Of a DNA stretch of 64,000 nucleotides, positions 42,273 through 50,693 are shown piece after piece. A model generated the notes under the pieces. It saw only the letters and a list, made by a program, of their open reading frames with translations. It was not told the origin of the DNA and ran no database searches. This DNA comes from Chitinophaga rupis (lineage in GTDB: Bacteria; Bacteroidota; Bacteroidia; Chitinophagales; Chitinophagaceae). The position numbers and the translations under genes are program-made. The DNA lies in contig NZ_FOBB01000005.1 in the NCBI RefSeq assembly GCF_900109685.1, positions 186,001 through 250,000 on the forward strand, read 5' to 3'. Position 1 is the first letter of the stretch. Each line of letters starts with the position of its first letter.

Positions 42273-44639
42273 TTAGAACCTGTAAGCTACATTCAAACGG
42301 AAGTTCCGCGGTGCTTCCGGTATCCAGAAGTAATATGGCGCACCATCATTCAGAATAGATCCTGAATAGAGGTATTTGCTCAGCAGGTTGTTCACGTTCA
42401 GGCTAACGCTGTAACGGGAACCCTGGTACGAAATGCTGCCATCCATCCGGAAATAATCTTCCAGCGGGGTTTCGCCGGTAAAGGAATACCATGCAAAACG
42501 GCCGCCCTGGTATTGTGCGCCAATGGCTATACCCAAACCTTTCAGCTTGGTTTCTTCCAGGCGGTAAGAGAGCCAGCCGTTGGCAATGTTGCGGACAGTA
42601 CCGGGTGTAGCCTGACCTATATTGCCTTTATTGGTATCGTCGGTGATCTTGGAATCCGTATAGGCGTAGTTGAGGGTTACATCCAGGCCTTTTACGATGC
42701 GGCCGCGGATATCCAGCTCAATACCCTGTGTGCGGGTTTGGCCCAGCTGGGTTGACCAGTTAATGTTGTTCGGGTCGCCGGTAACGGTATTGTTGCGGTA
42801 AATGCGGTAGGCGGAAAGGGTGCTGTTCCAGCGGCCCCCAAACCAGTCGCGCTTTAAACCTACTTCCACATTATCGCCGGTAACCGGTACAAAAGAGCGG
42901 CTCTTCGCGCTGTCATAACCTGCGGTAGGTACAAAAGCCTGGTCATACAATGCATATACGGAAGTATTGCGGTCCAGGCTTGCGCTTAAGCCTACACGCG
43001 GTGTGAATTTTTTAGATTCCACTTCAGAACCGTCATTATCTTTTGAGTAGGTATAACGGCCGGCCAGTGTAAGGCGGATGCGGTCCTGCAGGAAACGCAG
43101 CTCATCCTGCACGTAAATGCCTTTGTAAGACTGCAGAGTGGTGAAAACAGAGGCATTTGGCCCGGTGCGCTGGCTTACAGGAACGCTGTGGTCAAACGGT
43201 GTAATATCTGCAGTAGCGGCGTATTGCGGGTTGTAAATATTAAAAGTACTGGCAGCGTCTATATATTTAAACTGGCCGTAGTCGGAGTAGTTATTTTTTT
43301 CGCCAACATCTATACCACCCAGCAGGCGGTGGGTTACACTGCCGGTATGGGCTTCACCGTTTACATAGATCTGTCCCAGCCTGTTTACGGCGTCCACATC
43401 CCATATGGTCATAGCGCGGCGCATGTAACCGGCGGAATCGGGCTGTACGCCGGGCCATACAGAGCTGCCCCTCAGCTTGTAGTTCTCATACATGAGCTGT
43501 GCCGTTACGCTCCAGTCGTCATTGATCTGGTGGTGCAGGTTTAACAGCAGGCTGTGGTCATTGGTTTTGGAAGGGGGCAGGGTAGGTGCGGTGGTGGTAA
43601 AGCTGCGCGGTACATCCGGGTCAGCATAACCTTTGCGGGAAAACTGGTAGTTAGCGCCAATCATCTGTACTTTGGAATACTGGAAGGTATACTCCGCAGT
43701 CAGGGAAGTACGGTCGTCCAGCTTATAGGTAAGCACCGGCACTACAGAGTAGCGCTCATTGTAGTCAATTTGCTGGAAAGAGTTTTTGGATTGTCCCATC
43801 AGGTTCAGGCGGTACAGCAGCTTGCCGTCTTTGCTCAGCTTACCATCCAGGTCCAGGGTGGCGCGGTACAGGTCGTAGCTGCCAAAGGTAACGCCCACTT
43901 CGCCTTTGGTAATGCCGGTAGGTTTTTTTGTTACCACGTTATAAAAACCGCCGGGCTCTCCGTTGGCCATCATAAAACCGGCAGGGCCTTTTACAAATTC
44001 AATCCGTTCTACCATGCTCATATCTTCCGTCATCGGGCCAAAGGGCATGGTTACATTCATACCGTTGCGGAAAGCGGGGATGTTGGATCCGCGCATATAG
44101 ATCCGGGCGTAGTTATCCCAGTGTTCGCCACGGGTAGCGCCGCTCACATTGCGGGTTACGCCTTCCAGCATATCGGTGATCTGCTGGTCGGCAATCAGCT
44201 TGCCGCTGATCACCTGTATGTTCTGTGGCGTTTCCAACAGGGATGTTTTTAAGCGCAGGGTATTGGAAACTTCGCTGGGTTTATAGTTGGTTTTTTGTCC
44301 TTCAATTACCACCTCTTTCAGTTTGGAGGCAGATTCTTCCAGCTTAATATCTTCTACGGTCACTATCTGACCGGCAATTACAGTTACGGTTTTTTCCTGT
44401 GTCAACAGGCCCACGGCGCTGGTACGCACGGTGTAGGTGCCTGGTTTCAGGCGGTCCAGCTGGTAGGCGCCGCTTTCAGTAGTGATGGCGCCTATTTTGG
44501 TGCCGGCAATACCTACGGTTACAAATCCGGCCGGCTGCCCATCGGCAGTACGTACCTTTCCTTTAATGGTGCCGGTTTTTTCCTGTGCGGCGGCCACCAG
44601 TGTGCATAATAAAAAGAGGGCTGATAAGTAATACTTCAT
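42273..44639 (-). CDS. TonB-dependent siderophore receptor
   Basis: The start is taken at the ATG of MKYYLSALFLLCTLVAAAQ; an upstream TTG adds seven residues. This 788-residue protein has a signal peptide, an N-terminal carboxypeptidase-regulatory-like domain (about 22-100) and a plug typical of ferrichrome/pyoverdine receptors (TPQNIQVISGKLIADQQITD, IYMRGSNIPAFRNGM, VERIEFVKGPAGFMMANGEP). The barrel ends ...APRNFRLNVAYRF with C-terminal Phe. It imports a ferric siderophore or similar metallophore. It has its own terminator and is next to the peptide operon. Confidence 0.93.
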   Translation of the reverse strand: MKYYLSALFLLCTLVAAAQEKTGTIKGKVRTADGQPAGFVTVGIAGTKIGAITTESGAYQLDRLKPGTYTVRTSAVGLLTQEKTVTVIAGQIVTVEDIKLEESASKLKEVVIEGQKTNYKPSEVSNTLRLKTSLLETPQNIQVISGKLIADQQITDMLEGVTRNVSGATRGEHWDNYARIYMRGSNIPAFRNGMNVTMPFGPMTEDMSMVERIEFVKGPAGFMMANGEPGGFYNVVTKKPTGITKGEVGVTFGSYDLYRATLDLDGKLSKDGKLLYRLNLMGQSKNSFQQIDYNERYSVVPVLTYKLDDRTSLTAEYTFQYSKVQMIGANYQFSRKGYADPDVPRSFTTTAPTLPPSKTNDHSLLLNLHHQINDDWSVTAQLMYENYKLRGSSVWPGVQPDSAGYMRRAMTIWDVDAVNRLGQIYVNGEAHTGSVTHRLLGGIDVGEKNNYSDYGQFKYIDAASTFNIYNPQYAATADITPFDHSVPVSQRTGPNASVFTTLQSYKGIYVQDELRFLQDRIRLTLAGRYTYSKDNDGSEVESKKFTPRVGLSASLDRNTSVYALYDQAFVPTAGYDSAKSRSFVPVTGDNVEVGLKRDWFGGRWNSTLSAYRIYRNNTVTGDPNNINWSTQLGQTRTQGIELDIRGRIVKGLDVTLNYAYTDSKITDDTNKGNIGQATPGTVRNIANGWLSYRLEETKLKGLGIAIGAQYQGGRFAWYSFTGETPLEDYFRMDGSISYQGSRYSVSLNVNNLLSKYLYSGSILNDGAPYYFWIPEAPRNFRLNVAYRF

Positions 44640-44861
44640 TCTATTGTGATATCGTTTCAAGGCGCAAAGGTCACACGGAATGGGAGGGGCCGGTAATCCG
44701 ATCCGGAAAAAGATTTACGAAATCCGGAAAAAATGGAGGCCTTTTTTGGCTTTGTATTGTATTTGAGCAAGTTAGATCCCCGTGAGCATTGTCAATAGCA
44801 TACACGGCAACAGCTGCCATATCAATAAGTGGAAGCTGCGGCTAAAAAAAGTGATTTCTTT

Positions 44862-44898
44862 AAAAAAGCCACAGATAACTTGTGTATCTGTGGCTTTT
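44862..44898 (-). terminator. Rho-independent terminator of the SDR pair
   Basis: A perfect 14-bp stem (44864-44877 with 44885-44898) with a 7-nt loop, followed on the minus strand by TTTTTT. Confidence 0.88.
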
Positions 44899-44911
44899 GG
44901 TTATTGCTGAT

Positions 44912-45670
44912 TTAAAAACCATACATACCGCCCGAAACGGAAATTTGCTCTCCCGTAATCCAGCCTGCATCATCGGAAGCAAGAAAAACGGCCGCTTTCG
45001 CAATGTCTTCGGGTTGTCCTCTGCGTCCAAGCGGTGTATTGGCAATAAACAATTTTTCATACTCACTACCGGTAGTAACACCCGCACTGCTTGCTCCTTC
45101 TGTTTCCGTGGCTCCCGGCAAAATAGAATTGATACGAATGTTTTTTGCACCCAATTCTTTCGACAAAGAAATGGTTATGGCATCTAATGCCGCTTTGGTT
45201 GAAGAATATAACGAAGCTGTGGGAAGAGGCATTTTGCTTGCACCCGAACTGATATTGATCACATTGCCACCCTTATCACTAAACAGTTTTAAAGATGCCT
45301 GGATAGTAAGTATAGCACCCAAAACATTGACGTTGAAATGCTGATGAAAACTTTCTACCGATACCTGTTCAATAGGTGTGTAACCTTGAAATGCTGCATT
45401 GTTTACCAAAATATCCAGGGTGCCGAAAGCCTTCTTTGCTTCTTCAAATAGCCTGTTTACATCGGCTTCCTTCGATACATCGCCCTGCACTGAAATTGCG
45501 GTGCCTCCATTATCGGTTATGGCTTTAACTACTTTGTCCGCTTCTGCTTTGCTTGAAGCATAATTTACAACAACCTTTGCACCTTCTTTGGCAAATGCTT
45601 TTGCAATTCCTGCACCAATTCCTTTTGATGCACCTGTAACTATCGCTACTTTATTTTTTAATTTACTCAT
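44912..45670 (-). CDS. Short-chain dehydrogenase/reductase (SDR)
   Basis: The start is the ATG of MSKLKNKVAIVTGASKGIGA; the longer frame overlaps the previous gene. This 252-residue classical SDR has TGASKGIGAGIA, NNAAFQG, catalytic Ser in INISSGAS, YxxxK in YSSTKAA and the ending GEQISVSGGMYGF. It lies 19 bp after the other SDR, so both are one unit. Confidence 0.93.
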   Translation of the reverse strand: MSKLKNKVAIVTGASKGIGAGIAKAFAKEGAKVVVNYASSKAEADKVVKAITDNGGTAISVQGDVSKEADVNRLFEEAKKAFGTLDILVNNAAFQGYTPIEQVSVESFHQHFNVNVLGAILTIQASLKLFSDKGGNVINISSGASKMPLPTASLYSSTKAALDAITISLSKELGAKNIRINSILPGATETEGASSAGVTTGSEYEKLFIANTPLGRRGQPEDIAKAAVFLASDDAGWITGEQISVSGGMYGF

Positions 45671-45689
45671 TGTTTCCGTTGTTGATAAG

Positions 45690-46460
45690 TTATTTAACTG
45701 AGAAGACATTCGCCATACCGCCATCGGCTAAGATATCGGCGCCTACAATGAATGTTGAATCGTCTGAGGCTAAAAAAACAGCCGCTTTCCCGATCTCAGC
45801 CGGCGTTCCCTGCCTGCCAAGCGGCGTAAGATCTATGTAGATCTGCTTCACCTGGTCCACTACATCCTGCGGTACCATCTTTCCAAAAACCGGCGTATCA
45901 ATTGAGCCAGGCGAAATTGTATTCACCCTTATTCTCCTTGACAATAAATCGAGCGATAAGCCTCTGGCCAATGAAATAACGGCTGCTTTTGCGGCAGCGT
46001 ATATCGTCGCTCCGGGCGCAGCCCGGTATGCGGCGTTCGACCCGATCAGTATAATGGAAGCGCCGTCATTTAAATAAGGAAGCGACTTTTTTACGGTGAA
46101 ATAGGCGCTTTTTAAATTCAGGTCCATATAGCGATCGTAACCTTCTTCCGTTACATCGGTTATCGTCATCAATGGGATCCCGTCCACAACGCCACCAGCA
46201 TTCACTACCAATGCGTCTATTTTCCCAAACCTGTCAGCCGTAGTCCTAAACAAGTTCTCCAGGTCATCAGGATTTGTCACGTCTCCTTTTACACCGATAA
46301 AATTACTACCCAGGGTTTTAACAGCACTGTTCAGCGTGGCCTCATTTCTTCCGGCGATTGCACCGGCTGCGCCTTCGTTTTTAAATGCTTCAGCAATACC
46401 AAATCCAATACCGCTATTGCCGCCTGTAATCACGGCTACTTTGTTTTTTAATTTACCCAT
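45690..46460 (-). CDS. Short-chain dehydrogenase/reductase (SDR)
   Basis: This 256-residue classical SDR has TGGNSGIGFGIAEAF, NAGGVVDG, Ser in ILIGSNAA, YAAAKAAV and the C-terminal VGADILADGGMANVF. It is transcribed divergently from an HxlR regulator across a shared operator, so it is probably induced when the regulator senses reactive quinones or aldehydes, an inference from related systems. Confidence 0.93.
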   Translation of the reverse strand: MGKLKNKVAVITGGNSGIGFGIAEAFKNEGAAGAIAGRNEATLNSAVKTLGSNFIGVKGDVTNPDDLENLFRTTADRFGKIDALVVNAGGVVDGIPLMTITDVTEEGYDRYMDLNLKSAYFTVKKSLPYLNDGASIILIGSNAAYRAAPGATIYAAAKAAVISLARGLSLDLLSRRIRVNTISPGSIDTPVFGKMVPQDVVDQVKQIYIDLTPLGRQGTPAEIGKAAVFLASDDSTFIVGADILADGGMANVFSVK

Positions 46461-46486
46461 TTCCGTATTTTTTAGAATTAGTTTAG

Positions 46487-46551
46487 CGAAGGTACCTTTA
46501 ATAGTATATTTTTGTAACCATTTAAGTATATACTGGTTACTATTCGGTAAC
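46487..46551. promoter_or_regulatory. Divergent promoter/operator between HxlR and SDR genes
   Basis: On the plus strand TATTTTTG (46507-46514) matches the -7 consensus for the HxlR gene. On the minus strand TACCTTCG (46487-46494) is one mismatch from it for the SDR gene. GTAACCA (46514-46520) and TGGTTAC (46534-46540) form an inverted repeat, and a third GTAAC half-site lies at 46547-46551. The repeats cover the HxlR transcription start, as expected for autorepression. Confidence 0.65.
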
Positions 46552-46567
46552 TACAAATTTTAGAAAT

Positions 46568-46900
46568 ATGAAAGACGAAAGATTTTGTAATTCGAATTGC
46601 CCATTTACAAGGGCTATTGGTACTATTGGCAACAAATGGAAACCAATAATCATAAATGTAATTGGTACACGAACCATTCGCTTTGGGCAGTTGGATGCCA
46701 TCATACCGCATATAACACGGAAAGTGCTCACGGAGCAACTTAAAGAGCTGGAAGAAGACGGGCTATTAGAAAGGATGGCTTATAAAGAATTACCACCACG
46801 GGTAGAATATAAGTTATCTGAAAAGGGGTTAGCTTTTCTACCCATATTAGAAGCTATCAAGGTATGGAATTTGAAATACGAGGTTGTGACAATGCCTTAA
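46568..46900 (+). CDS. HxlR-family winged-helix regulator
   Basis: This 110-residue protein has the HxlR pattern: an N-terminal Cys pair CNSNCPFTRAI, then GTIGNKWKPIIINVI, RFGQLDAIIPHITRKVLTEQL and LPPRVEYKLSEKGLAF. Cys residues in this family can sense oxidants or electrophiles. It is divergent from two SDR genes. Confidence 0.95.
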   Translation: MKDERFCNSNCPFTRAIGTIGNKWKPIIINVIGTRTIRFGQLDAIIPHITRKVLTEQLKELEEDGLLERMAYKELPPRVEYKLSEKGLAFLPILEAIKVWNLKYEVVTMP

Positions 46901-47023
46901 GAGGAATAAAAGATTTTCGGGCGATCCTCCATAGAATGCTACTGATAATTGCCCGATGTTGACTGAAAGCTCAGTGGCTAACGATTGAGGTTCAGCCGCC
47001 GTAGGTATCGATAATAGAAACCA

Positions 47024-47605
47024 TCAGGCATATCCCCGTTTTAGCAGGTAGCTGGCGCCTGCGTCAAACGCTTTATCTGAGGGTACATAAAAATTGAAGG
47101 CGTCTGCTAACCGGTTGGTAATGTTGAATGCAAAGCAAATAGCTAAGGCATCCTCTATCTGCTGAGAAGATACACCTGAATCTAATACAGCCCGCATGTC
47201 GGCTGCATTAACCGAATTTTCCCGGGTTAGTTTACCCAGCATAATCAAGGTTGACTTCAAAGGCTGATCTATTGGCGCAGTTTTTAAATCGGCGAGTACC
47301 TCTTCTACTATGGCTGTATTATCATAAGCTTTGGCGGAAACGGCGCCGTGCGCTTTTACACAAAAGTTACATTCATTCATGCGTGATATATAGGCTGCCA
47401 TTAGTTCTCTGTCACCCACTGACCACGCGGACGGACCCCGCATAGCTCTATGTGTAAAGTTTTTGGCTGGATTTCCGTAAAAATCAGGCCGGTAAAATAC
47501 CAGCCTGGCCGCATCCGGCAGCGGGTAGCCGGAAAACAACCTGATGACCCCGAAAAGCAATTTAGTACCAAACTTGTAGCCACTATTTAGTATTTCAAGA
47601 CGCAT
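47024..47605 (-). CDS. AhpD-like carboxymuconolactone decarboxylase family protein
   Basis: A rare true Shine-Dalgarno site, AAGGAGG, lies five bases before the ATG at 47603-47605 (MRLEILNSGYKFGTK) and decides this start over the ATG nine codons earlier. The 193-residue protein has the CxxCxxxH redox motif in NECNFCVKAHGAVS and helical AhpD-like repeats. These proteins act as alkylhydroperoxidase-type or related redox enzymes. It overlaps the preceding CMD gene by 11 bp. Confidence 0.88.
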   Translation of the reverse strand: MRLEILNSGYKFGTKLLFGVIRLFSGYPLPDAARLVFYRPDFYGNPAKNFTHRAMRGPSAWSVGDRELMAAYISRMNECNFCVKAHGAVSAKAYDNTAIVEEVLADLKTAPIDQPLKSTLIMLGKLTRENSVNAADMRAVLDSGVSSQQIEDALAICFAFNITNRLADAFNFYVPSDKAFDAGASYLLKRGYA

Positions 47606-47933
47606 AAGGACCTCCTTCTTTTTTTGTTGCATCGGCTAACGCGCTTAAACCGCTTTGGTACTGCCTGGAAGCCTGGCCCACAGCCGCACAAACGATCAGT
47701 TCAAACAGCTGATCTTCACTAACCCCGGACTGCCTGGCCATATCGATATCTTTATCGGATATTTTAAAAGCCTGGTGAGCCACTTTGTCAACGAGCAGAT
47801 CTAACGGCGGTTGCACGTTCTCATTGGCAAAGGCCGCCAGCCTGTCCTGTTGCGTGCTGTAACCTTCTCCTTTCAGGATGCGGTCAATCAGCGCCTGATA
47901 TAAATGCTTAAAATCGGTGTTATCTGTTTTCAT
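47595..47933 (-). CDS. Carboxymuconolactone decarboxylase-like protein
   Basis: The start is the ATG giving MKTDNTDFKHLYQALIDRIL; the longer frame has non-conserved Cys-rich extension. The 112-residue protein is all-helical with VAHQAFKISDKDIDMARQSG and LFELIVCAAVGQASRQYQ, which resembles CMD proteins but lacks the CxxC motif. It may pair structurally with the next CMD protein. Confidence 0.78.
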   Translation of the reverse strand: MKTDNTDFKHLYQALIDRILKGEGYSTQQDRLAAFANENVQPPLDLLVDKVAHQAFKISDKDIDMARQSGVSEDQLFELIVCAAVGQASRQYQSGLSALADATKKEGGPYAS

Positions 47934-48012
47934 AATGTCGTTTTTGTCCTGATAGTAGTCCGGTACAAAGGTGCAAAACCATCTGCAGCAAAAATTGTAA
48001 GAATCGGAAGTG

Positions 48013-48834
48013 TTAATCTTTATAAAAGATCCGGCCAAACTCGTTCTCCGATTTAGTGTATTTCAGCGGAGACAGGCCCGTGAAGCGTTTGAATTCCTTT
48101 ATAAAATGCGCCTGGTCGTAAAAGTAATGGTACAGGTTATCATTAAAATGGCAGCCACTTCGTGCCCAGGGTTCATAAAATTGCTGGAAACGTACGATGG
48201 AACACAAGCTCTTTGGGCTTATGCCTACCTTATGCTGAAATTTATCATTCAGCCACCTGCCGCTATAGCCTGTCTTTTGCTCCAATTGGCGGACTGTTAT
48301 CTGACCCCGGGTGTTTTTGATCAGCATTACACAATAATCAATCAGGGGATCAGCCGCTGACCGCCGCAGCCTTCCGATCAGATACTGCTGTATGACATGC
48401 AGCTTTTTTGCAACAGATCCGTGATTGGCGATCATTTCCTGTACCTGGCGGGCTGTATGATCTAAGACCTCATCCAATAAAAAGATCCTGTTTTTTATTT
48501 CCGATTGCTTCAGCTGAAAAAAACGGTAGGCGCCGGCTGCTGAAAACTCGATTCCGATAGTACCTGATGGCTTGTCCTGCTCCACGTCTATGATCGCCGG
48601 GATATCGCCAATACCGATCAAGGTCAGGCGGGATTCCTTCGACAGGTGATACATAGTTTCGTTTTTACCTGAGACCCCATTGCGAAACGGTATCGTTAAT
48701 TTAACCATGCCATTCGGAACAATCAGACGCATGTCTTCGGCGGGAATACGGCCGCTGCTTTCGAAAACCCATATTTTGCTCACATAGCCATTAAGTGGTG
48801 GATATGGATTGATATGGGTTATTCGCATATTCAT
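48013..48834 (-). CDS. AraC-family regulator
   Basis: This 273-residue protein has an N-terminal DUF6597-like region (NPYPPLNGYVSKIWVFESSG, VPNGMVKLTIPF) and a C-terminal AraC helix-turn-helix (VRQLEQKTGYSGRWLNDKFQ, FIKEFKRFTGLSPLKY). It overlaps the methyltransferase gene before it by 4 bp and precedes the CMD genes, so it probably regulates this operon. Confidence 0.92.
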   Translation of the reverse strand: MNMRITHINPYPPLNGYVSKIWVFESSGRIPAEDMRLIVPNGMVKLTIPFRNGVSGKNETMYHLSKESRLTLIGIGDIPAIIDVEQDKPSGTIGIEFSAAGAYRFFQLKQSEIKNRIFLLDEVLDHTARQVQEMIANHGSVAKKLHVIQQYLIGRLRRSAADPLIDYCVMLIKNTRGQITVRQLEQKTGYSGRWLNDKFQHKVGISPKSLCSIVRFQQFYEPWARSGCHFNDNLYHYFYDQAHFIKEFKRFTGLSPLKYTKSENEFGRIFYKD

Positions 48835-49454
48835 ATGTGGACAGTGTTGGCTTTTTTAAAGCTGCAAAACGTAAAATTCTGCACGGTGTCAAAAGGAGTG
48901 ACATGATCCTCCGTAATGCATTTTATTTTTTGAAAATCTTTTGCCAGGGTTTGCTGTAGTGCTGCTTCAGAATATTGCCTGATAGGAAGCCCGCTGCATT
49001 TCTCAGGGCCCCCATTTGAAAAAGTACCAACGATAAGGTATTGCCTGACGCTTTTACCTGCAAGCTCCAGGTAGGCTGAAATCTGGGCAGGTGTGGTGAG
49101 GAAATGGAAAGTTGCACGGTCATGCCAAAGGTCATAAGTCTCTTTTGGCTTAAACTCAACTATGTCTGATACGATCCAGTTTACTTTCGATGCATCTTTG
49201 CCCAGCCGGCTCTTTGCGCGTTCTAAAGCCTTCTCCGATATATCCAGAACAGTAAGTTGCTCATAACCTTCGCTGATTAGAAAATCAACCAGCTTACTGT
49301 CGCCACCGCCGATATCAATGATCCGGGCGTTTTTGGAAACGGCAGTGTCCTTGATGAAATCGAGTGAGGTTTGTGGAACAGCCTGTGTCCAGCTAACCTG
49401 TCCAGGTGATTTTGTCTGATATACCTGTTCCCAATGCTTCTTTCTTTCATCCAT
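48831..49454 (-). CDS. SAM-dependent class I methyltransferase
   Basis: The start is the ATG of MDERKKHWEQVYQTKSPGQ; an upstream TTG frame adds six residues. The 207-residue protein has the SAM-binding motif I IIDIGGGDSKLVDFL, motif II Asp in LTVLDIS and VNWIVSDIVEF, with the family signature LWHDRATFHFL. The substrate is unknown. Confidence 0.9.
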   Translation of the reverse strand: MDERKKHWEQVYQTKSPGQVSWTQAVPQTSLDFIKDTAVSKNARIIDIGGGDSKLVDFLISEGYEQLTVLDISEKALERAKSRLGKDASKVNWIVSDIVEFKPKETYDLWHDRATFHFLTTPAQISAYLELAGKSVRQYLIVGTFSNGGPEKCSGLPIRQYSEAALQQTLAKDFQKIKCITEDHVTPFDTVQNFTFCSFKKANTVHI

Positions 49455-49624
49455 ATCTTGGTCTTTCTTCAAATTTACTGGTTAGTGCGCTTTTATAGTA
49501 AAAAATTTGGTCTGTCCCACTCAATCTGATCAGGTAAACGATGTAGACGCTTTGTAGTCGCCTTCCGAGGCCATGGTAGTAGATCTGTAGTCGCTTAAAA
49601 ATGCAAAGAACCCCGCCTGCCACC

Positions 49625-49632
49625 TATTTTTG
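49625..49632 (+). promoter_or_regulatory. -7 promoter box of the propeller-like protein gene
   Basis: TATTTTTG matches TAnnTTTG and lies 53 bp before the ATG at 49686. Confidence 0.4.
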
Positions 49633-49685
49633 AGGAATGCTTTCACCGCATAACCCACACCTCAACACGAACAAAAAAGTAAAGA

Positions 49686-50660
49686 ATGATCAGAAAGTTT
49701 AAACAACCAGCAGGTGCATTACTATTATTATTAGCCACAACCTCTATTCTTCAGGCACAATCCTCACCCTCAATACTCCTAGTATATGACGACTATTCCG
49801 GTACAAGAGCCGGCCTTACCTATTGGAAAAACGGAGAGATCATCCAGCTGACGGATGGTAAAACAAATGCAGGCGCATCGGCCATTGCGCTATCCGGCAA
49901 TGATGTGTATGTGGCGGGTTATCAGGATAATGCTGCAGGTGAGCCGGTTGCTACCTATTGGAAGAACAAGGAAGCCACCACGCTCACCGATGGAAGCACC
50001 TATGCAAAAGCAGCAGGTATTAGTATCTCCGGCCAGGATGTACATGTGATTGGAAATAATGGTGGCCTGGCTATGTACTGGAAAAATGGAAAGGGCGTCT
50101 CATTTGGGGAAAACACTAAATTAAATGCCATTGCCCTCAGCGGGAACGATGTTTACATAGCCGGTTACCGGGCAAATGAGCAAGGGGAATATGTGGCTAC
50201 CTGCTGGAAGAACGGGAATGCAAAAGCCCTGACAGATGGTACAAAGAGTGCAGAAGCCAATGCTATTGCCATATCCGGCAATGATGTTTATGTGGCGGGT
50301 TTTGCAATTAATGCAGCGGGAGAAGAAGTGGCTATGTACTGGAAGAACGGTGAGCCTGTTATGCTTGCAGGGGGCGCCAGGGCAGATGCTATTGCCGTAT
50401 CAGGCAATGATGTATATGTGGCCGGGATCACCCGGAACGCGGCAGGCGCTAACATTGTTGTCTGCTGGAAAAATGGGACCGCCGTACAGCTAACCACCGG
50501 CAACGAAGCTTCCGGCGCCGGGGTAAAGGTGATCACAGTAGCAGGCAACGACGTTTATGTGGCAGGCTACCTGGATGGCAAGGCCACCTATTGGAAAAAT
50601 GAAAAGCCGGTAACGCTGAATGATATAATAGGAGGGATAAAGGGAATGGTGGTTAAATAA
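49686..50660 (+). CDS. Secreted seven-repeat propeller-like protein
   Basis: This 324-residue protein has a signal peptide (ALLLLLATTSILQAQ). Seven repeats of about 42-47 residues follow, each built of YWKNG, then LTDGT, then AIAxSGNDVYVAGY. Seven YWKN-type motifs suggest a circularly closed seven-bladed beta-propeller. Function unknown; propellers of this type often bind glycans or other proteins. Confidence 0.8.
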   Translation: MIRKFKQPAGALLLLLATTSILQAQSSPSILLVYDDYSGTRAGLTYWKNGEIIQLTDGKTNAGASAIALSGNDVYVAGYQDNAAGEPVATYWKNKEATTLTDGSTYAKAAGISISGQDVHVIGNNGGLAMYWKNGKGVSFGENTKLNAIALSGNDVYIAGYRANEQGEYVATCWKNGNAKALTDGTKSAEANAIAISGNDVYVAGFAINAAGEEVAMYWKNGEPVMLAGGARADAIAVSGNDVYVAGITRNAAGANIVVCWKNGTAVQLTTGNEASGAGVKVITVAGNDVYVAGYLDGKATYWKNEKPVTLNDIIGGIKGMVVK

Positions 50661-50662
50661 GC

Positions 50663-50689
50663 AATACCAGGGTAAACTGCCCTGGTATT
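50663..50689. terminator. Bidirectional terminator
   Basis: AATACCAGGG (50663-50672) pairs exactly with CCCTGGTATT (50680-50689), followed by CTTTTT on the plus strand and AATACC-rich sequence on the minus. It ends the propeller gene and may also serve the minus-strand GH106-like gene that stops at 50694. Confidence 0.85.
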
Positions 50690-50693
50690 CTTT

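Noticed and set aside
43554..44252. Plus-strand ORF of 232 codons inside the siderophore receptor
   Set aside because: Antisense to a clear TonB receptor, with no recognisable domain.
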